DNA of 64,000 nucleotides from DATLXH01 sp035576005 (GCA_035576005.1 DATLXH010000179.1:1-64000), one strand, 5' to 3'. Shown: positions 1 to 9,503, counted from the first letter of the stretch. Notes: generated by a model not told the origin, from the letters alone. Numbers and translations: made by a program.

Positions 1-165
1 GGGTCGCTGTCTTCCGGGACCAAGCTCGGGATCGGGCTCTATGGCACCAAAGCAAGTACGGTCATGACAAGACCACGCCTCGCGCATTCTAGTTTCTTTC
101 TCTCAGTCGCTGCACCAGCGGTCCGGGGCTCGGGATGACACTGCTGCGGCAGTGATAGCGGCAAA

Positions 166-188
166 GGTCTGTGAGAAATGCGGACTAG
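166..188 (+). repeat. Dispersed repeat B, copy 1
   Basis: The motif CTGTGAGAAATGCGGACTA recurs, with changes, near 31371, 44951 and 47309, and in part (reverse strand) near 60428. At the other sites it lies close to the repeat A or C palindromes. The rest of 1-217 shows no convincing gene. Confidence 0.5.
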
Positions 189-217
189 ACGAGTGGCGAC
201 GCGGGCGGGCAAGACCG

Positions 218-625
218 TCAGCTGTTTTTCTGACGCGTCTGGTTTATGAGGCAGCGGGTGACAACCGTCAGCAGAATGAGCGCGGTTGCTACTTCGAGCC
301 AAATGGTCAGGTTCATGGAGACGGTGTGCGCCGAGATCGGGGCGATGGAGTAGTGCGCGAGTCCATAGAGACCAGCCAGACCGTAAAAGCCCAACATGCT
401 CAAGCCAGCCAGACGGTACCCAAAGCGAATCAGGGCATAGCCGAAAAGCCCGATTGATGTGACACCAATCCATGCAGCGTAGACCCGTGCCCGCGACAGC
501 CAGGCAGGGAGGTTCGGATAGTCACTCAGGTACTCGGCGTTGTGAATGTGGTGCAGAAGGCTGGCGGCGCCGAAAGCGAGGGCAGCGATTGCCAGCAACC
601 TGTTCGACGTAAGTGTGCTGCTCAT
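218..625 (-). CDS. Small integral membrane protein, unknown function
   Basis: I do not recognise a named family. The 135-residue product starts MSSTLTSNRL and has about four hydrophobic segments, beginning near residues 9-25, 45-62, 70-88 and 105-123, with a basic tail (NQTRQKNS). The frame stays open to an upstream start at 676, but those extra residues are charged and unlike a membrane N-terminus, so I chose the ATG at 625. The next minus-strand gene upstream (710-895) is also a small membrane protein. Function cannot be inferred beyond an inner-membrane location. Confidence 0.6.
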   Translation of the reverse strand: MSSTLTSNRLLAIAALAFGAASLLHHIHNAEYLSDYPNLPAWLSRARVYAAWIGVTSIGLFGYALIRFGYRLAGLSMLGFYGLAGLYGLAHYSIAPISAHTVSMNLTIWLEVATALILLTVVTRCLINQTRQKNS

Positions 626-709
626 CGCCTGCTCTCGCGCTTTGCCGCGATGCTCAAAGCGAAACCGCCTCAGCACGCGACTCGCCGGGCGGAAACATGG
701 GCGCGATTA

Positions 710-895
710 CTACCCGCCCGCTCTGGCCCGGAATGCGAGGTAAGCGAAAATGATGACCACCGCGATCAGGGCGATTCGGCCAATTCCCATCATCCGGGTG
801 TTGGCGACATGTCGCGTGCCCTTCGGCTTTACACCCGTCACTGCTGCCACCGCAACGACCGCCACCGCAAGAAAAAGCCAGACATACCAGTTCAT
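710..895 (-). CDS. Small two-helix membrane protein, unknown function
   Basis: A 61-residue protein with two hydrophobic helices (about residues 4-20 and 38-56), separated by a basic loop containing KPKGTRHV. This pattern is common in small inner-membrane proteins of unknown role. It lies upstream of, and on the same strand as, the 218-625 membrane protein. No clear Shine-Dalgarno precedes its ATG. The call rests on hydrophobic pattern only, so it may be a chance frame. Confidence 0.45.
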   Translation of the reverse strand: MNWYVWLFLAVAVVAVAAVTGVKPKGTRHVANTRMMGIGRIALIAVVIIFAYLAFRARAGG

Positions 896-1000
896 GAATC
901 CGCAAGACTACAAGATGCGAGCCAGTGGCCAGGCCGTTCGAGATGATGGACCCCCGAGGCTCATCAGGAGCGCAAAGTGATCCAGCCGTGCCTACCTCAA

Positions 1001-1429
1001 TCACGGAATCTTCACCGAGAAGTAGTACGCGTCCAGGCTCATCCCCTTTCTGAGATAGAAACGATGGGCGTCGAGGCGGGAGGTATTGGAAACGAGTTTC
1101 AGGTGGTGACACTCATGCTTTCGGGCATGTTCGACCAGCCAGTCGAGTAGTGTGCCGCCGTAGCCCTTCGACCTCGCGTCACTTTTCGTCGCGAGATCTT
1201 CTATTTCGAGATAGCGACCTCCACCCAGCCATTCGGAGATTCTGAATCCCGCCACGGCCTTGATGTCCCCGTCCGTGAGGCAGGCCATCTGAAATCCAGC
1301 ATCCCGTTGCAGACGCGTGACCACCTGTACGAAATCGTCTTGCGGAATGTGCGGGCGTAACTCCGCCATGACCGGGTAGCAGGCCAGAATCTCCTGTTCC
1401 GTGCGTGCGAGTGTGATCGTTTCCTTCAT
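1001..1429 (-). CDS. GNAT-family N-acetyltransferase
   Basis: A 142-residue single-domain GNAT protein expected to transfer an acetyl group from acetyl-CoA to an amine; the substrate is unknown. The acetyl-CoA-binding motif A is visible around residues 85-100: a beta strand (EIEDLAT) followed by the pyrophosphate loop ARSKGYGG, matching the R/Q-x-x-G-x-G/A signature. Motif B follows (HHLKLVSNTSRLDAHRFYLRKGM), with the typical FY-x-x-x-GM pattern. Length is normal for the family. It stands alone, 138 bp from the next gene. Confidence 0.88.
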   Translation of the reverse strand: MKETITLARTEQEILACYPVMAELRPHIPQDDFVQVVTRLQRDAGFQMACLTDGDIKAVAGFRISEWLGGGRYLEIEDLATKSDARSKGYGGTLLDWLVEHARKHECHHLKLVSNTSRLDAHRFYLRKGMSLDAYYFSVKIP

Positions 1430-1566
1430 GCCTGTTCACGAACGACGCGGATGTCGCACGTGCCTCCCTGCACTGGTGCAATGATGCGTTAGCTGTTGAT
1501 ATAGATAAGGACGTCCTTCGTGGCTCGAACCGTGGCGAATTCCTGATGAAAGCTGGCTGAGATTTC

Positions 1567-3300
1567 TTACCACGGCTTCGGGATGTCGGCGGGCGAGAAG
1601 ATCGGGCGACGCGACTGGTACGTTTCCCGGTTCGCTTCATATGCATTCAGTTCGCGCATGACAACGGGGTTGGCGGCAAGGTGATTCTTCTTCAGTCGAA
1701 GCGCCTTCCAGATCTCGGGATGAAAACGATGGCGATGCCACTCCATAGGATCATCGTCGCGCGTACGTGGATCGAACGCGCTGGCGTCCTCTACGTATGC
1801 AACAAAGCTCTGCACGACCTCAGCGGATATTGCGCTTTTCTCGGCGGCAGGAAGTGCTTTCCATGCGGTCCAGAAGAGTTCCTCCGGCTCGATCCAATCG
1901 CTCCTGAGCCTGTTGTTTGAGCTATCGAGATTGCTTCTGACCGCTTTTCTCCGCAACTTGTCGAGAGCTGCAGTGCCCCCATATTTTTTGATGGTCGCCT
2001 CGGCACCGAGCAACATCTGATCCTGGAGCAGGCCGCCGGCTCCGATGGTTCGAACTCGAGGGTTCGCGGCGAGTCGCCGGGTCGCATGAATGTCGAGGAG
2101 AATCGCTTCGACATAATCGCGGGCGCTCGTGCGTCCCATCTGTCCTCGGTTCTCCCAGCTCGCCTCGGCATACAGCATCGATGGGTCGAGCGGAGCATTT
2201 GCATCCGGGACTCGCTCTCGATCGAGCACTTCGCCACTCTTCACATGAAACTCGCCGGCAATCTGAAGCCGATTGAGGTTTCCTTCGCTGTATCGCATGA
2301 CCTGGTCGGGACGATAGCCGAGAACGTCGTAATGCGCCGATTGCCAGTAACCTGGCTGGACATTCTGCGCGCGCAACCGCACGGCTCGGCCGAACGCGAA
2401 GTTGGTCTGGAAGTGCTCGCGTCGGGAGCCGACCGGCCCTTTGCTCGCGTCCATGAGGCCCCGTCTTCCCGGAGCGGGATTGAAGCCGCGATCGAGGTAG
2501 ACATCCAAAGGCGTGAGCTCACAACCACGGGCCCGAGGGTGATAGGAGCCTGCCCAATATTCTTCCAATGTGCGAGAGAAGGCGGCAAAACGTTCAGGCG
2601 TCGCGCGAAAAGATCGGGCATCAGGATTCGGCCAGTCCATGACCCACGTAGCCAGGGCGGGATGATTGAGCCTGTCGGCAATGATGTCGGCCAGCAGACT
2701 TCCCTCGAGAACCGTCTTCGCGGAGATGGAGAACTGTCCGCCACCATGAGCAAGCGACGGCTGGAGGCCAGCGGCAATCGGCGCCCCCCACACGAACGTC
2801 TCCAGGAACGCGACGAACCATGGGTCATAAAACCAGGCGAGGGGCACGGGCTTGATCGAGTATTCGAAGGTTTCGGGATCGAGAGTCCATCTCACTTCAA
2901 AGTCATCGAGCGTTTTGTCTGCCCACTTGAACTTCAGGTTCTGTCGCTTGGACTTCCATTTGTCGAGATCCTTGATTCGCTCGACAGAATCGAACAAACA
3001 CGTCGGGTCGTAGTGGGCTCGGGCCTTTCGCCACATTTTGACAAAGTCGACTGCAACTTTTTCGAGCGTTCCAAGCATGTACGGGTCTTCAAAGTAGGCG
3101 TCCTCGCCCTCCTTATCACCCGCCATGGTCATCCACTTCTCAACGGATTTCTTCGACTGGAACGTCGGCTCGAGTCCCAGCCACGCGTTGTCGAAATCGC
3201 CCCTCACCGGATCGAGGAACGTGGACAGGATGGCGGTTCGGTTCCTGGCCTCTGCCTGCTTTCGCGGTGAGCTCTTTCCCTTACTCGTCTTCGTTGTCAT
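1567..3300 (-). CDS. Conserved-looking 577-aa protein of unknown function
   Basis: Large soluble protein without signal peptide or membrane segments that I cannot assign to a family. The N-terminus is basic (KTSKGKSSPRKQAEARNR). Candidate conserved motifs are LEPTFQ (near residue 43), the run LAHGGGQFS (near 184), NHPALATWVMDWPNP and a late DYVEAILLDIHATRR. Clustered H/G/Q and acidic residues might suggest a metal- or nucleotide-dependent fold such as the glutamine-synthetase-like amidoligases, but no diagnostic motif proves it. The coding strand is supported by sensible composition, and an opposite-strand frame at 2086-3270 is rejected. It is monocistronic as far as can be seen. Confidence 0.75.
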   Translation of the reverse strand: MTTKTSKGKSSPRKQAEARNRTAILSTFLDPVRGDFDNAWLGLEPTFQSKKSVEKWMTMAGDKEGEDAYFEDPYMLGTLEKVAVDFVKMWRKARAHYDPTCLFDSVERIKDLDKWKSKRQNLKFKWADKTLDDFEVRWTLDPETFEYSIKPVPLAWFYDPWFVAFLETFVWGAPIAAGLQPSLAHGGGQFSISAKTVLEGSLLADIIADRLNHPALATWVMDWPNPDARSFRATPERFAAFSRTLEEYWAGSYHPRARGCELTPLDVYLDRGFNPAPGRRGLMDASKGPVGSRREHFQTNFAFGRAVRLRAQNVQPGYWQSAHYDVLGYRPDQVMRYSEGNLNRLQIAGEFHVKSGEVLDRERVPDANAPLDPSMLYAEASWENRGQMGRTSARDYVEAILLDIHATRRLAANPRVRTIGAGGLLQDQMLLGAEATIKKYGGTAALDKLRRKAVRSNLDSSNNRLRSDWIEPEELFWTAWKALPAAEKSAISAEVVQSFVAYVEDASAFDPRTRDDDPMEWHRHRFHPEIWKALRLKKNHLAANPVVMRELNAYEANRETYQSRRPIFSPADIPKPW

Positions 3301-3390
3301 GGTTCCTTCGAGTGCGAATAGTTCATGATTTCGCGGCGGGGCTGTTCAGACGCGATCCTCGCGCCGCGTTTCACGGGTCATCGTCAACAC

Positions 3391-3636
3391 TTACAACGCC
3401 CGCGACAGCCGGTGCATGATGTCAGGGCGAACTGCCGGTTGTCATTGTCCGCCGAATTCATGCCGAACGCCGCCCCTTCGCTTATCTGCGCGGTCAGCAT
3501 TCCGGCCTCGGCGAGCACAACGACACGGCCCCTGCCCGAACTCGAAGGTGAAACCCTGAGCCGCACCCGCGGGGCTTTGCACCAGTGACTCACCCGCGGC
3601 CACCGCAGCAGGGTGGTGCGGCTCAGAGGTATTCAC
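3391..3636 (-). pseudogene. Decayed C-terminal remnant of an unidentified protein
   Basis: Joining three frames on the minus strand gives one coherent tail: about 35 residues ending FTFEFGQG, then RVVVLAEAGMLTAQISEG and GMNSADNDNRQFAL, then DIMHRLSRAL and a stop at 3391. Two frameshifts are needed, one after FEFGQG and one after QFAL. The motif GRVVVxGEAxMxTAQ...GMNxxxNDNRQFALNxMHWLS is one I associate with C-termini of secreted or GATase-like (DUF4350/ThuA-like) proteins in soil bacteria; that link is from memory. No N-terminal part is present, so this is a truncated, frameshifted fossil. Confidence 0.5.
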
Positions 3637-3642
3637 GCTCGA

Positions 3643-4227
3643 TTACTCCTTATTGCGACTTGCAGGGGTGTTGAGGCGTCGCCCTTCTTCGGAATCGTGG
3701 ATGAGTGCTGAGAGGCGTTTCGTGCGTGTCTGTTCCTTTTTCGCATTGACTATCCAGTGGATCATCAGGCGGCGATACGACGGAGGCTGTGAGCTGAAAA
3801 ATCTCCACGCCTTCCTGTTGCTGCGGAACGTTCTCTCATCCTTCTGCGACAGGTCCTGTGGTGCGTTCTCGTACGCATAGATCCCGGACTTCGCTTCGCT
3901 CCGCTGCTCGAAGGCTTTCAATCCCGCGGCGTGCATGAGCCCCGATCTGGTCAACTCGGCAATTCGCCTGATGTTGACGACGCTCCAGGTGCTCGTCCGC
4001 TTTCGCGGAGTGAATCGGATGCTGTAGCTTCGATCGTCAATCCGCCTGCGGACTCCGTCGATCCATCCGAAGCAGAGCGCCACGTCGACGGATTCGGGCC
4101 ACGTGATGGAGGCGAGTCCGGAGTCTTTCTTGTGAAATCCCACGAGGAGCTCTGTCTCGGTCTGGTGATTTTTCCCCAGCCACGAGCGGAAGGCCGAGGG
4201 GGTGTCGAAGAAGGTCGGCTGCATCAT
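3643..4227 (-). CDS. YdeI/OmpD-associated (OmdA) family protein
   Basis: A 194-residue protein of the YdeI/OmdA family, often annotated as bacteriocin-protection proteins although the biochemical role is unclear. Visible family features are the N-terminal FFDTPSAFRSWL, the core ITWPESVDVALCFGWIDGVRRRID followed by SIRFTPRKRTSTWS, and the C-terminal region with SSQPPSYRRLMIHWIVNAKKEQTRTKRL. Length agrees with the family. Several starts are possible; the two adjacent ATGs at 4224-4227 fit the family start better than the open frame up to 4254. No strong ribosome-binding site is seen. The partner gene is not apparent. Confidence 0.85.
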   Translation of the reverse strand: MMQPTFFDTPSAFRSWLGKNHQTETELLVGFHKKDSGLASITWPESVDVALCFGWIDGVRRRIDDRSYSIRFTPRKRTSTWSVVNIRRIAELTRSGLMHAAGLKAFEQRSEAKSGIYAYENAPQDLSQKDERTFRSNRKAWRFFSSQPPSYRRLMIHWIVNAKKEQTRTKRLSALIHDSEEGRRLNTPASRNKE

Positions 4228-4459
4228 GAAGTGAGGATAGGGGAATGGCCGCATCCCGCTGTCGCATATCTGTGAAACCTGACCACGTGACTGGTAACCG
4301 TCGTGCCCGACAAACAGAATCGGGGGGCTCAGACAGTCTGCGAGCTATTTCCTCGGTTACGACCGTCAGCAAGGCGGACTCAGAGGTGCCTGCCGTGTGT
4401 CACAGTGTTGAAGAGACGCTGTTTGAATCCTCGCGGAAAAGGCTTCAGACTGTCCGATC

Positions 4460-5974
4460 ATGGCGAAAGAGGAGAGCAGTCTCGCGGATCGAATGTCTCT
4501 TCGTCTCGTCGCGATTTGTGTCGCGATCGCCTCGTTGATGTTTCTTGTCCCTCTAACACCCGGCTTCACCTCGCCGATCCGAGTCACCGGCGCTGTCGGT
4601 CTCCTCATGGCGCTTCTTTGGCTGACCGAAGCGGTGCCTATGGGCTTGACCGCCCTGCTTCCGCTCGTACTTTTTCCATTGGCGGGGATTCAGAGTGCCG
4701 AAAAGATCGCCGCGCCGTATGCGAACTCCGCGGTGTTTCTATTTCTCGGAGGTTTTCTCGTTGCGGCCACAGTGGAGAAGTGGAACCTTCACAAAAGGAT
4801 CGCCCACTTTGCGCTCAGGAAAGTGGGGACGGAGCCTCGCCGCATTGTGTTTGCCGTTCTTCTCGTCACGGCGCTCCTTTCGATGTGGATGTCGAACACG
4901 GCGACGACGCTGATGATGACGCCCATCGCCGTCGCGATCGTCACGGGCGTGGGACGTGATCGCGCCGCGTTCGGCTCACCGGAATCGGGAGCTCGTCTCG
5001 CTGAGGCCACTCTTCTGGCAGTCGCGTACGGCGCATCTCTCGGCGGTATCGGCACGCCCATCGGGACGCCGACGAACTTGATCTTTCTAGGCGCCGCCCG
5101 CGAATTGTTTCCTTCGATTCCGACTGTCTCGTTCGCTCAGTGGATGATGTTCGGAGTTGCCTATCTGGCACTGGCGCTGCCGGCCTGCTGGCTGGTTCTG
5201 ATAACCAGCGCCAGGCTCGGGAAAGGCGACGCGATTCCGTTGGCGCAACTCGGAATCGGGAAGCCGGAGAGAATGAGCCGGGCTGAGAAAACCACTGTCG
5301 CTCTGTGCGCGGCGACCGCGCTGCTCTGGATCTTCCGCAGTGAAATTACAGTCGGTTCCCTGACCATCCCGGGCTGGTCTTCGATTTTTCCGAAAGCAAA
5401 GTCGATCAACGACTCAACGGTTGCCATCGCGATGGCGTTTCTTGCCTTCCTGCTTCCGGTCGGGAGCGGTCGCCGGCTGCTCGAATGGAGTGAGTTCAGA
5501 AAAGTCCCGTGGGACGTGCTCATCCTGTTCGGTGGCGGGTTTGCTCTCGCCGACGCACTCGAGACCAGCGGCTTCTCCAGATGGGCAGGCGCGAACCTGG
5601 CCTTCGTTGGTGGGTGGCCGCCGCTCCTGATGATCCTTGCTCTCTGCGTGTTTGTGACGCTCCTCTCAGAGGTCGCGTCGAATGTTGCGACGGCAACTGC
5701 AATGATGCCTGTCACGGCCGCGCTCGCGGTCTCGATTGGAGTTCATCCATTCCTGTTGATGATCCCGGCAGTACTAGCAGCCTCATCGGGATTCATGCTC
5801 CCTGTAGCAACGGCTCCAAACACAATCGTGTACGGGACGTCGCTTGTCCGAGTGAAGGCGATGGCTCGAAGCGGCTTCGCGCTCGATATCATCGCCACGT
5901 TCATCATCACGGCTCTGATCTTCCTCCTGATTCCTCGTGTCCTCGGAATCAATCTTTTCGTCCCTCTACGTTAG
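4460..5974 (+). CDS. DASS/SLC13-family sodium:dicarboxylate (anion) symporter
   Basis: A 504-residue inner-membrane carrier with about 11-12 hydrophobic segments. The two inverted-repeat halves each carry the Ser-Asn motif that binds sodium and substrate: SMWMSNTATTLMM near residue 140 and SEVASNVATATAMMPV near 410. The early signature LTEAVPMGLTALLPLVLFPL is also typical. Members import succinate, malate, fumarate, citrate or sulfate with sodium; which one cannot be read here. It lies alone on the plus strand, and a composite palindromic repeat follows its stop. Confidence 0.92.
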   Translation: MAKEESSLADRMSLRLVAICVAIASLMFLVPLTPGFTSPIRVTGAVGLLMALLWLTEAVPMGLTALLPLVLFPLAGIQSAEKIAAPYANSAVFLFLGGFLVAATVEKWNLHKRIAHFALRKVGTEPRRIVFAVLLVTALLSMWMSNTATTLMMTPIAVAIVTGVGRDRAAFGSPESGARLAEATLLAVAYGASLGGIGTPIGTPTNLIFLGAARELFPSIPTVSFAQWMMFGVAYLALALPACWLVLITSARLGKGDAIPLAQLGIGKPERMSRAEKTTVALCAATALLWIFRSEITVGSLTIPGWSSIFPKAKSINDSTVAIAMAFLAFLLPVGSGRRLLEWSEFRKVPWDVLILFGGGFALADALETSGFSRWAGANLAFVGGWPPLLMILALCVFVTLLSEVASNVATATAMMPVTAALAVSIGVHPFLLMIPAVLAASSGFMLPVATAPNTIVYGTSLVRVKAMARSGFALDIIATFIITALIFLLIPRVLGINLFVPLR

Positions 5975-5998
5975 CCAGGATTTCTAACAGCTCTCCGT

Positions 5999-6152
5999 GA
6001 CACACGCAGGGCCGGGAGAGGGGCCGTGAGAGATACGAAGACCTCCCCTTTCATAGAGAACCCGGGACTGTCAGGCCCCCTCTCCCTGCTTCGCTTCGCT
6101 CCCTCTCCCCGCCGGGGAGAGGGAGACGCCGCTGCGCGGCTCAATACCCGAC
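5999..6152. repeat. Composite palindromic repeat D, copy 1
   Basis: Lies between the convergent DASS and S9 peptidase genes. It contains the inverted motif CCCTCTCCCCGCCGGGGAGA, the phrase GGCCGTGAGAGATACGAAG and the phrase CCCTGCTTCGCTTCGCTCCC. The same blocks recur at 24770-24985 and 56395-56602. Confidence 0.8.
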
Positions 6153-6173
6153 TTCATCACTAATTGGAGAGTC

Positions 6174-8132
6174 TTACTTCAGCGTCCTCTCGAAGAACTC
6201 CACGTTACGGCGCGCCACGTCCATTCGCAGTTTAGGTTCCCGCGGCACGTGCCCGCTCCGGGGATAAATGACCATCGTGACGTCGACGCCCAGCTCCTGA
6301 AGCGAACGGTAGAGCATTGTTCCCTGCGAGAGCGGCACCCGGTCGTCAGCTTCACCGTGTTGGATCAGGACTTTGGCCTTCGTCTTCCTGAGGTGCCAGA
6401 GCGGGCTTCGTTGACGGAGAAGATCGAGCGGAGGAGGCGTACCGAAATACGCGGGGATGAAATCGCGAATGTCGCTTGTGCCGTGCATGCTCAGTAAGTC
6501 CACCATCGGTGCTCCGATGCTGTAAGCGCGGAAGCGATTGCTCCGTGCGAGCGCCGTGGCGGCAATGTAGCCGCCGTAACTCCATCCCATGAGGCCGAGA
6601 CGGGCCGGGTCAGCGATTCCCTGTAAGAGTAGCGCATCGATCCCGGCCTCAATGTCGCCGAGGTCCTTCCCGCCCCAGTCCTTGTCGTTGCCAGCGCGGA
6701 AAGCCTGACCGTAACTGCCGGTCCCGCGGGGATTGGGACGAAGAACCGCGAAGCCGCGAGCCGCCAGGACATGAACCGGATAGATCGATCCGAGATATCC
6801 GAGGAAAGTCTGATCGAATCGTGACGCAGGACCCCCGTGGACGAAGGTAATCAGGGGGTATCGTCGTCCCTCCACGTACCCGACTGGGAGCGTGAGGAGG
6901 CCTTCGATCGGCAGGTTGTCGCTCCGGTTCTTCCAGCGGATCAACGACGTGCGGCCGAGCTCGCGGTTCTTGAGGTGCTCGTTGTGTCTCGTCAGCTGTC
7001 GAGGCGCGAAGCTCTCGAGTCCGGAGATGTAAAGCTCGGGCGGCGATGTGAGAGTTTGAGAGATGAACGCCAGCTGTTTGCCGGAGCGGTCGATATGCGG
7101 GTACGTAAGGACCCCGTCCAGCTTCGAGACATTGCGGAAGCCGGTGCCCGTTGAGTTGACGTGAAAGAGCTGTGATGTTGTGTCGAGTGGACCGTCGAAC
7201 CAGAGCGATCGCGAGTCCGAGGTCCACGCGAAGGTCTCGGGGGAGCGGTCATAGGCGCGTGACAGGAGCCGGATTTTTCGTCCGGCCAGGTTTATAACGA
7301 AGAGGGCGCTTTCCTGGAGCCAGTCGCGACGGCCGCCTGTGCTGACAAAGGCAATCGACATCCCGTCCGGTGAGAACTGAGGCATGCGGTCTGCGCCCTC
7401 CCGCACGACGACCGGGGTCATCGGTGGGCACGTTCCGGAGTGGCACGACCCTGCGCTCTTGATCGTGTAGATATCGGTACGATAAAGATCGTCGAGACCC
7501 GTGCCCGGGGCCCGCTCGATTGCCAGCTCCTCACCATCGGGCGACCAGGAGAGCGACGTGACGCTGAAGGGTCCCTGCGTCAGACGACGCACTCGCCTGG
7601 AAGCTACATCGATGATGTGGAGATGAACGTGTCGTGTGCCTTCACCAACGACGCGAGCGTCGTCCTTCTCACGACTGCGCCGATCCTCTTCTGCTGAGGC
7701 GAGATCGGTTCTCTGGAAAGCAATCGCACTTCCATCAGGTGACCACTCGAACGATCGAATGGCGGCGGCCTCGTCGGTGAGCTTCTGCGGAACCTCCTTG
7801 CCGGGCTCAATGAGATAGATCGCATTACGGCCATCGCGGTCCGACAGGAACGCGATCCTCGTTCCATCGGGCGACCAGCGAGGGTTGGTGTCGGCCCCCG
7901 CCCCGCTGGTGATTGCAGTGTCGCTCCCGCTCCTCAGGTCGACAACGCGGAGGTCCGAGTCGTGAACGCTCGCGATCAGGTCCGCGCGACTGATCACGTA
8001 GGCAATCCTCAAACCGTCGGGAGAGAACTGCGGCGCGGAAAGGTTCGCCACCGAAGCAGAGTCTTCGATCGACATTGTAGCGCCCGAAACGGGAGCGGCC
8101 ACCAGAAGGAGAATCAGAATAAATCGGTTCAT
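6174..8132 (-). CDS. Secreted S9-family prolyl oligopeptidase-like peptidase
   Basis: A 652-residue secreted serine peptidase of the S9 (DPP/acylaminoacyl-peptidase) type. A signal peptide (MNRFILILLLVAAPVSGAT) supports the ATG at 8132 over the longer frame. Residues about 25-370 form a beta-propeller with repeated SPDG blades (FSPDGLRIAYV, WSPDGTRIAFL, WSPDGEELAIE). The C-terminal alpha/beta-hydrolase domain has the nucleophile elbow GWSYGG (Ser about 518), an Asp in HGEADDRVP and a His in SGHVPREP, so the catalytic triad is complete. It probably degrades peptides in the periplasm or outside the cell. It is followed downstream by repeat D and preceded by a gene on the same strand. Confidence 0.93.
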   Translation of the reverse strand: MNRFILILLLVAAPVSGATMSIEDSASVANLSAPQFSPDGLRIAYVISRADLIASVHDSDLRVVDLRSGSDTAITSGAGADTNPRWSPDGTRIAFLSDRDGRNAIYLIEPGKEVPQKLTDEAAAIRSFEWSPDGSAIAFQRTDLASAEEDRRSREKDDARVVGEGTRHVHLHIIDVASRRVRRLTQGPFSVTSLSWSPDGEELAIERAPGTGLDDLYRTDIYTIKSAGSCHSGTCPPMTPVVVREGADRMPQFSPDGMSIAFVSTGGRRDWLQESALFVINLAGRKIRLLSRAYDRSPETFAWTSDSRSLWFDGPLDTTSQLFHVNSTGTGFRNVSKLDGVLTYPHIDRSGKQLAFISQTLTSPPELYISGLESFAPRQLTRHNEHLKNRELGRTSLIRWKNRSDNLPIEGLLTLPVGYVEGRRYPLITFVHGGPASRFDQTFLGYLGSIYPVHVLAARGFAVLRPNPRGTGSYGQAFRAGNDKDWGGKDLGDIEAGIDALLLQGIADPARLGLMGWSYGGYIAATALARSNRFRAYSIGAPMVDLLSMHGTSDIRDFIPAYFGTPPPLDLLRQRSPLWHLRKTKAKVLIQHGEADDRVPLSQGTMLYRSLQELGVDVTMVIYPRSGHVPREPKLRMDVARRNVEFFERTLK

Positions 8133-8196
8133 AACGACAGGACTCCGCACATGTTGTTCCACTAACAGACGACAGCAGTTCCAGCGGTTCAATCAG

Positions 8197-9369
8197 TCAG
8201 GACCGCCGATCATCCGAACCCGATCTGTCTGACGTAGCTTCGGTCGAGGGTTGTTCCGCGCCCGCTTCCTTCCCTTCGCTCGCCTCTGCCGTTACGAGCG
8301 TACCGGCGCGATCGGTATCCTGACGGCGTTCACGGCGGCTGACAAAGAACTCCGAGAAGGCGACCTGCGCGACTGCAGCGATTGGCGCGGCCAGGATTGC
8401 GCCGACAATCCCGAGGACGGAAGCACCAACCATGAATGCTACGAAGATCCCCAGCGGGGAGACATGGAGCTTATTGCCGAGAAGTCGCGGTACGAGTACG
8501 AGGTTTTCGACCTGCTGGATCATGACTGCCATTACGACAACTGACCAGAACTGCCAGGGCGATTGAAGGAGCGCAACCATCACGGCGGGTACGGCGCCAA
8601 CAAGAGGGCCGATGACAGGAATGAGCTCACCGATTCCAGCGATCACAGCGAGCGGCAGCGCGTAAGGAATTCGTAATACCAGGAGGGAGACGAACGTTGC
8701 ACCAGCAATGATGGCCGCAAGAATCAATTGGGCAGAGAGCCAGGAGCTCATCCTGCGAGCCATCCGGATCAGCATCTTTCTTCGCTTGCCCCGCTCGGCG
8801 GGCCGATAGACGAGCAGCACGAGATTCTGAAGCCGCTCAGCGTCGATGAGGATGTAGAACACCATGAAAAGGACTGCGATCGTCGAGGCGACAAGTCCCG
8901 CCCCTCCCTTGACGACATCGATGACCGGAACTTTGGGTAGCAGAGCTCCTGGCTGCGAGATCGCGCTGCGGATCTGACCTACGGGAATGGTCTTCGAGAG
9001 CGGCGCGAGCACTTTCTGATCGAGGAGCTTTGGCAGGTCTTTCATCAGATCCTGCGACTCCGACAGAAGGAATGGCACGCCGAACACGAGCAGTGAAATG
9101 ACAAGGAGAAGGAAGGGAAGGTAGACGAGAAGAATCGCCGCGCCGCGTCCTATCCTCCGGTGCAAGTGGAGCCGGATCAGAACACGGAGTCGTCGAACGA
9201 CTGGAGCAATTCCAGCGGCCAGAATGGCGCTGATGAGTATGAGAATGAGAACCGGGCGGATCGTCCAGAGAAGAATCAGCAGAAGAAGGACCGCAACCTT
9301 TTTGATGAAAAGGATCAGTTCTTCTTCTCGCGGCGCGGAGGGGGTCGTTATTTCACGAGTGTAGTTCAT
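8197..9369 (-). CDS. AI-2E family (PerM-like) transporter
   Basis: A 390-residue polytopic membrane protein of the AI-2E/PerM family: an N-terminal hydrophobic pair (LFIKKVAVLLLLILLWTI...), a soluble central stretch, then the conserved C-terminal part with IPYALPLAVIAGIGELIPVIGPLVGAVPA and LVLVPRLLGNKLHVSPL. Members export autoinducer-2 or act as sodium/proton exchangers; the substrate here is unknown. The C-terminus is a hydrophilic acidic tail (EGKEAGAEQPSTEATSDRSGSDDRRS). The ATG at 9369 is preferred because upstream residues lack membrane character. It is divergent from the H-NOX gene across about 134 bp. Confidence 0.9.
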   Translation of the reverse strand: MNYTREITTPSAPREEELILFIKKVAVLLLLILLWTIRPVLILILISAILAAGIAPVVRRLRVLIRLHLHRRIGRGAAILLVYLPFLLLVISLLVFGVPFLLSESQDLMKDLPKLLDQKVLAPLSKTIPVGQIRSAISQPGALLPKVPVIDVVKGGAGLVASTIAVLFMVFYILIDAERLQNLVLLVYRPAERGKRRKMLIRMARRMSSWLSAQLILAAIIAGATFVSLLVLRIPYALPLAVIAGIGELIPVIGPLVGAVPAVMVALLQSPWQFWSVVVMAVMIQQVENLVLVPRLLGNKLHVSPLGIFVAFMVGASVLGIVGAILAAPIAAVAQVAFSEFFVSRRERRQDTDRAGTLVTAEASEGKEAGAEQPSTEATSDRSGSDDRRS

Positions 9370-9503
9370 GAGCGCTCCGTGAGACGGAAGCAGCCGTCCC
9401 GTGACTTTCCGCGGCGAGTATCCTGCATTATGATCCTGGTAGCACGAGGCGTCGACGGGCACCATGCAGTCCCATCGCGCAATGCACCGCCATCGAGAGG
9501 ACC

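Noticed and set aside
2086..3270. Plus-strand open frame opposite the 577-residue protein
   Set aside because: Composition is arginine- and serine-rich with no motifs; the minus-strand frame is longer and plausible.
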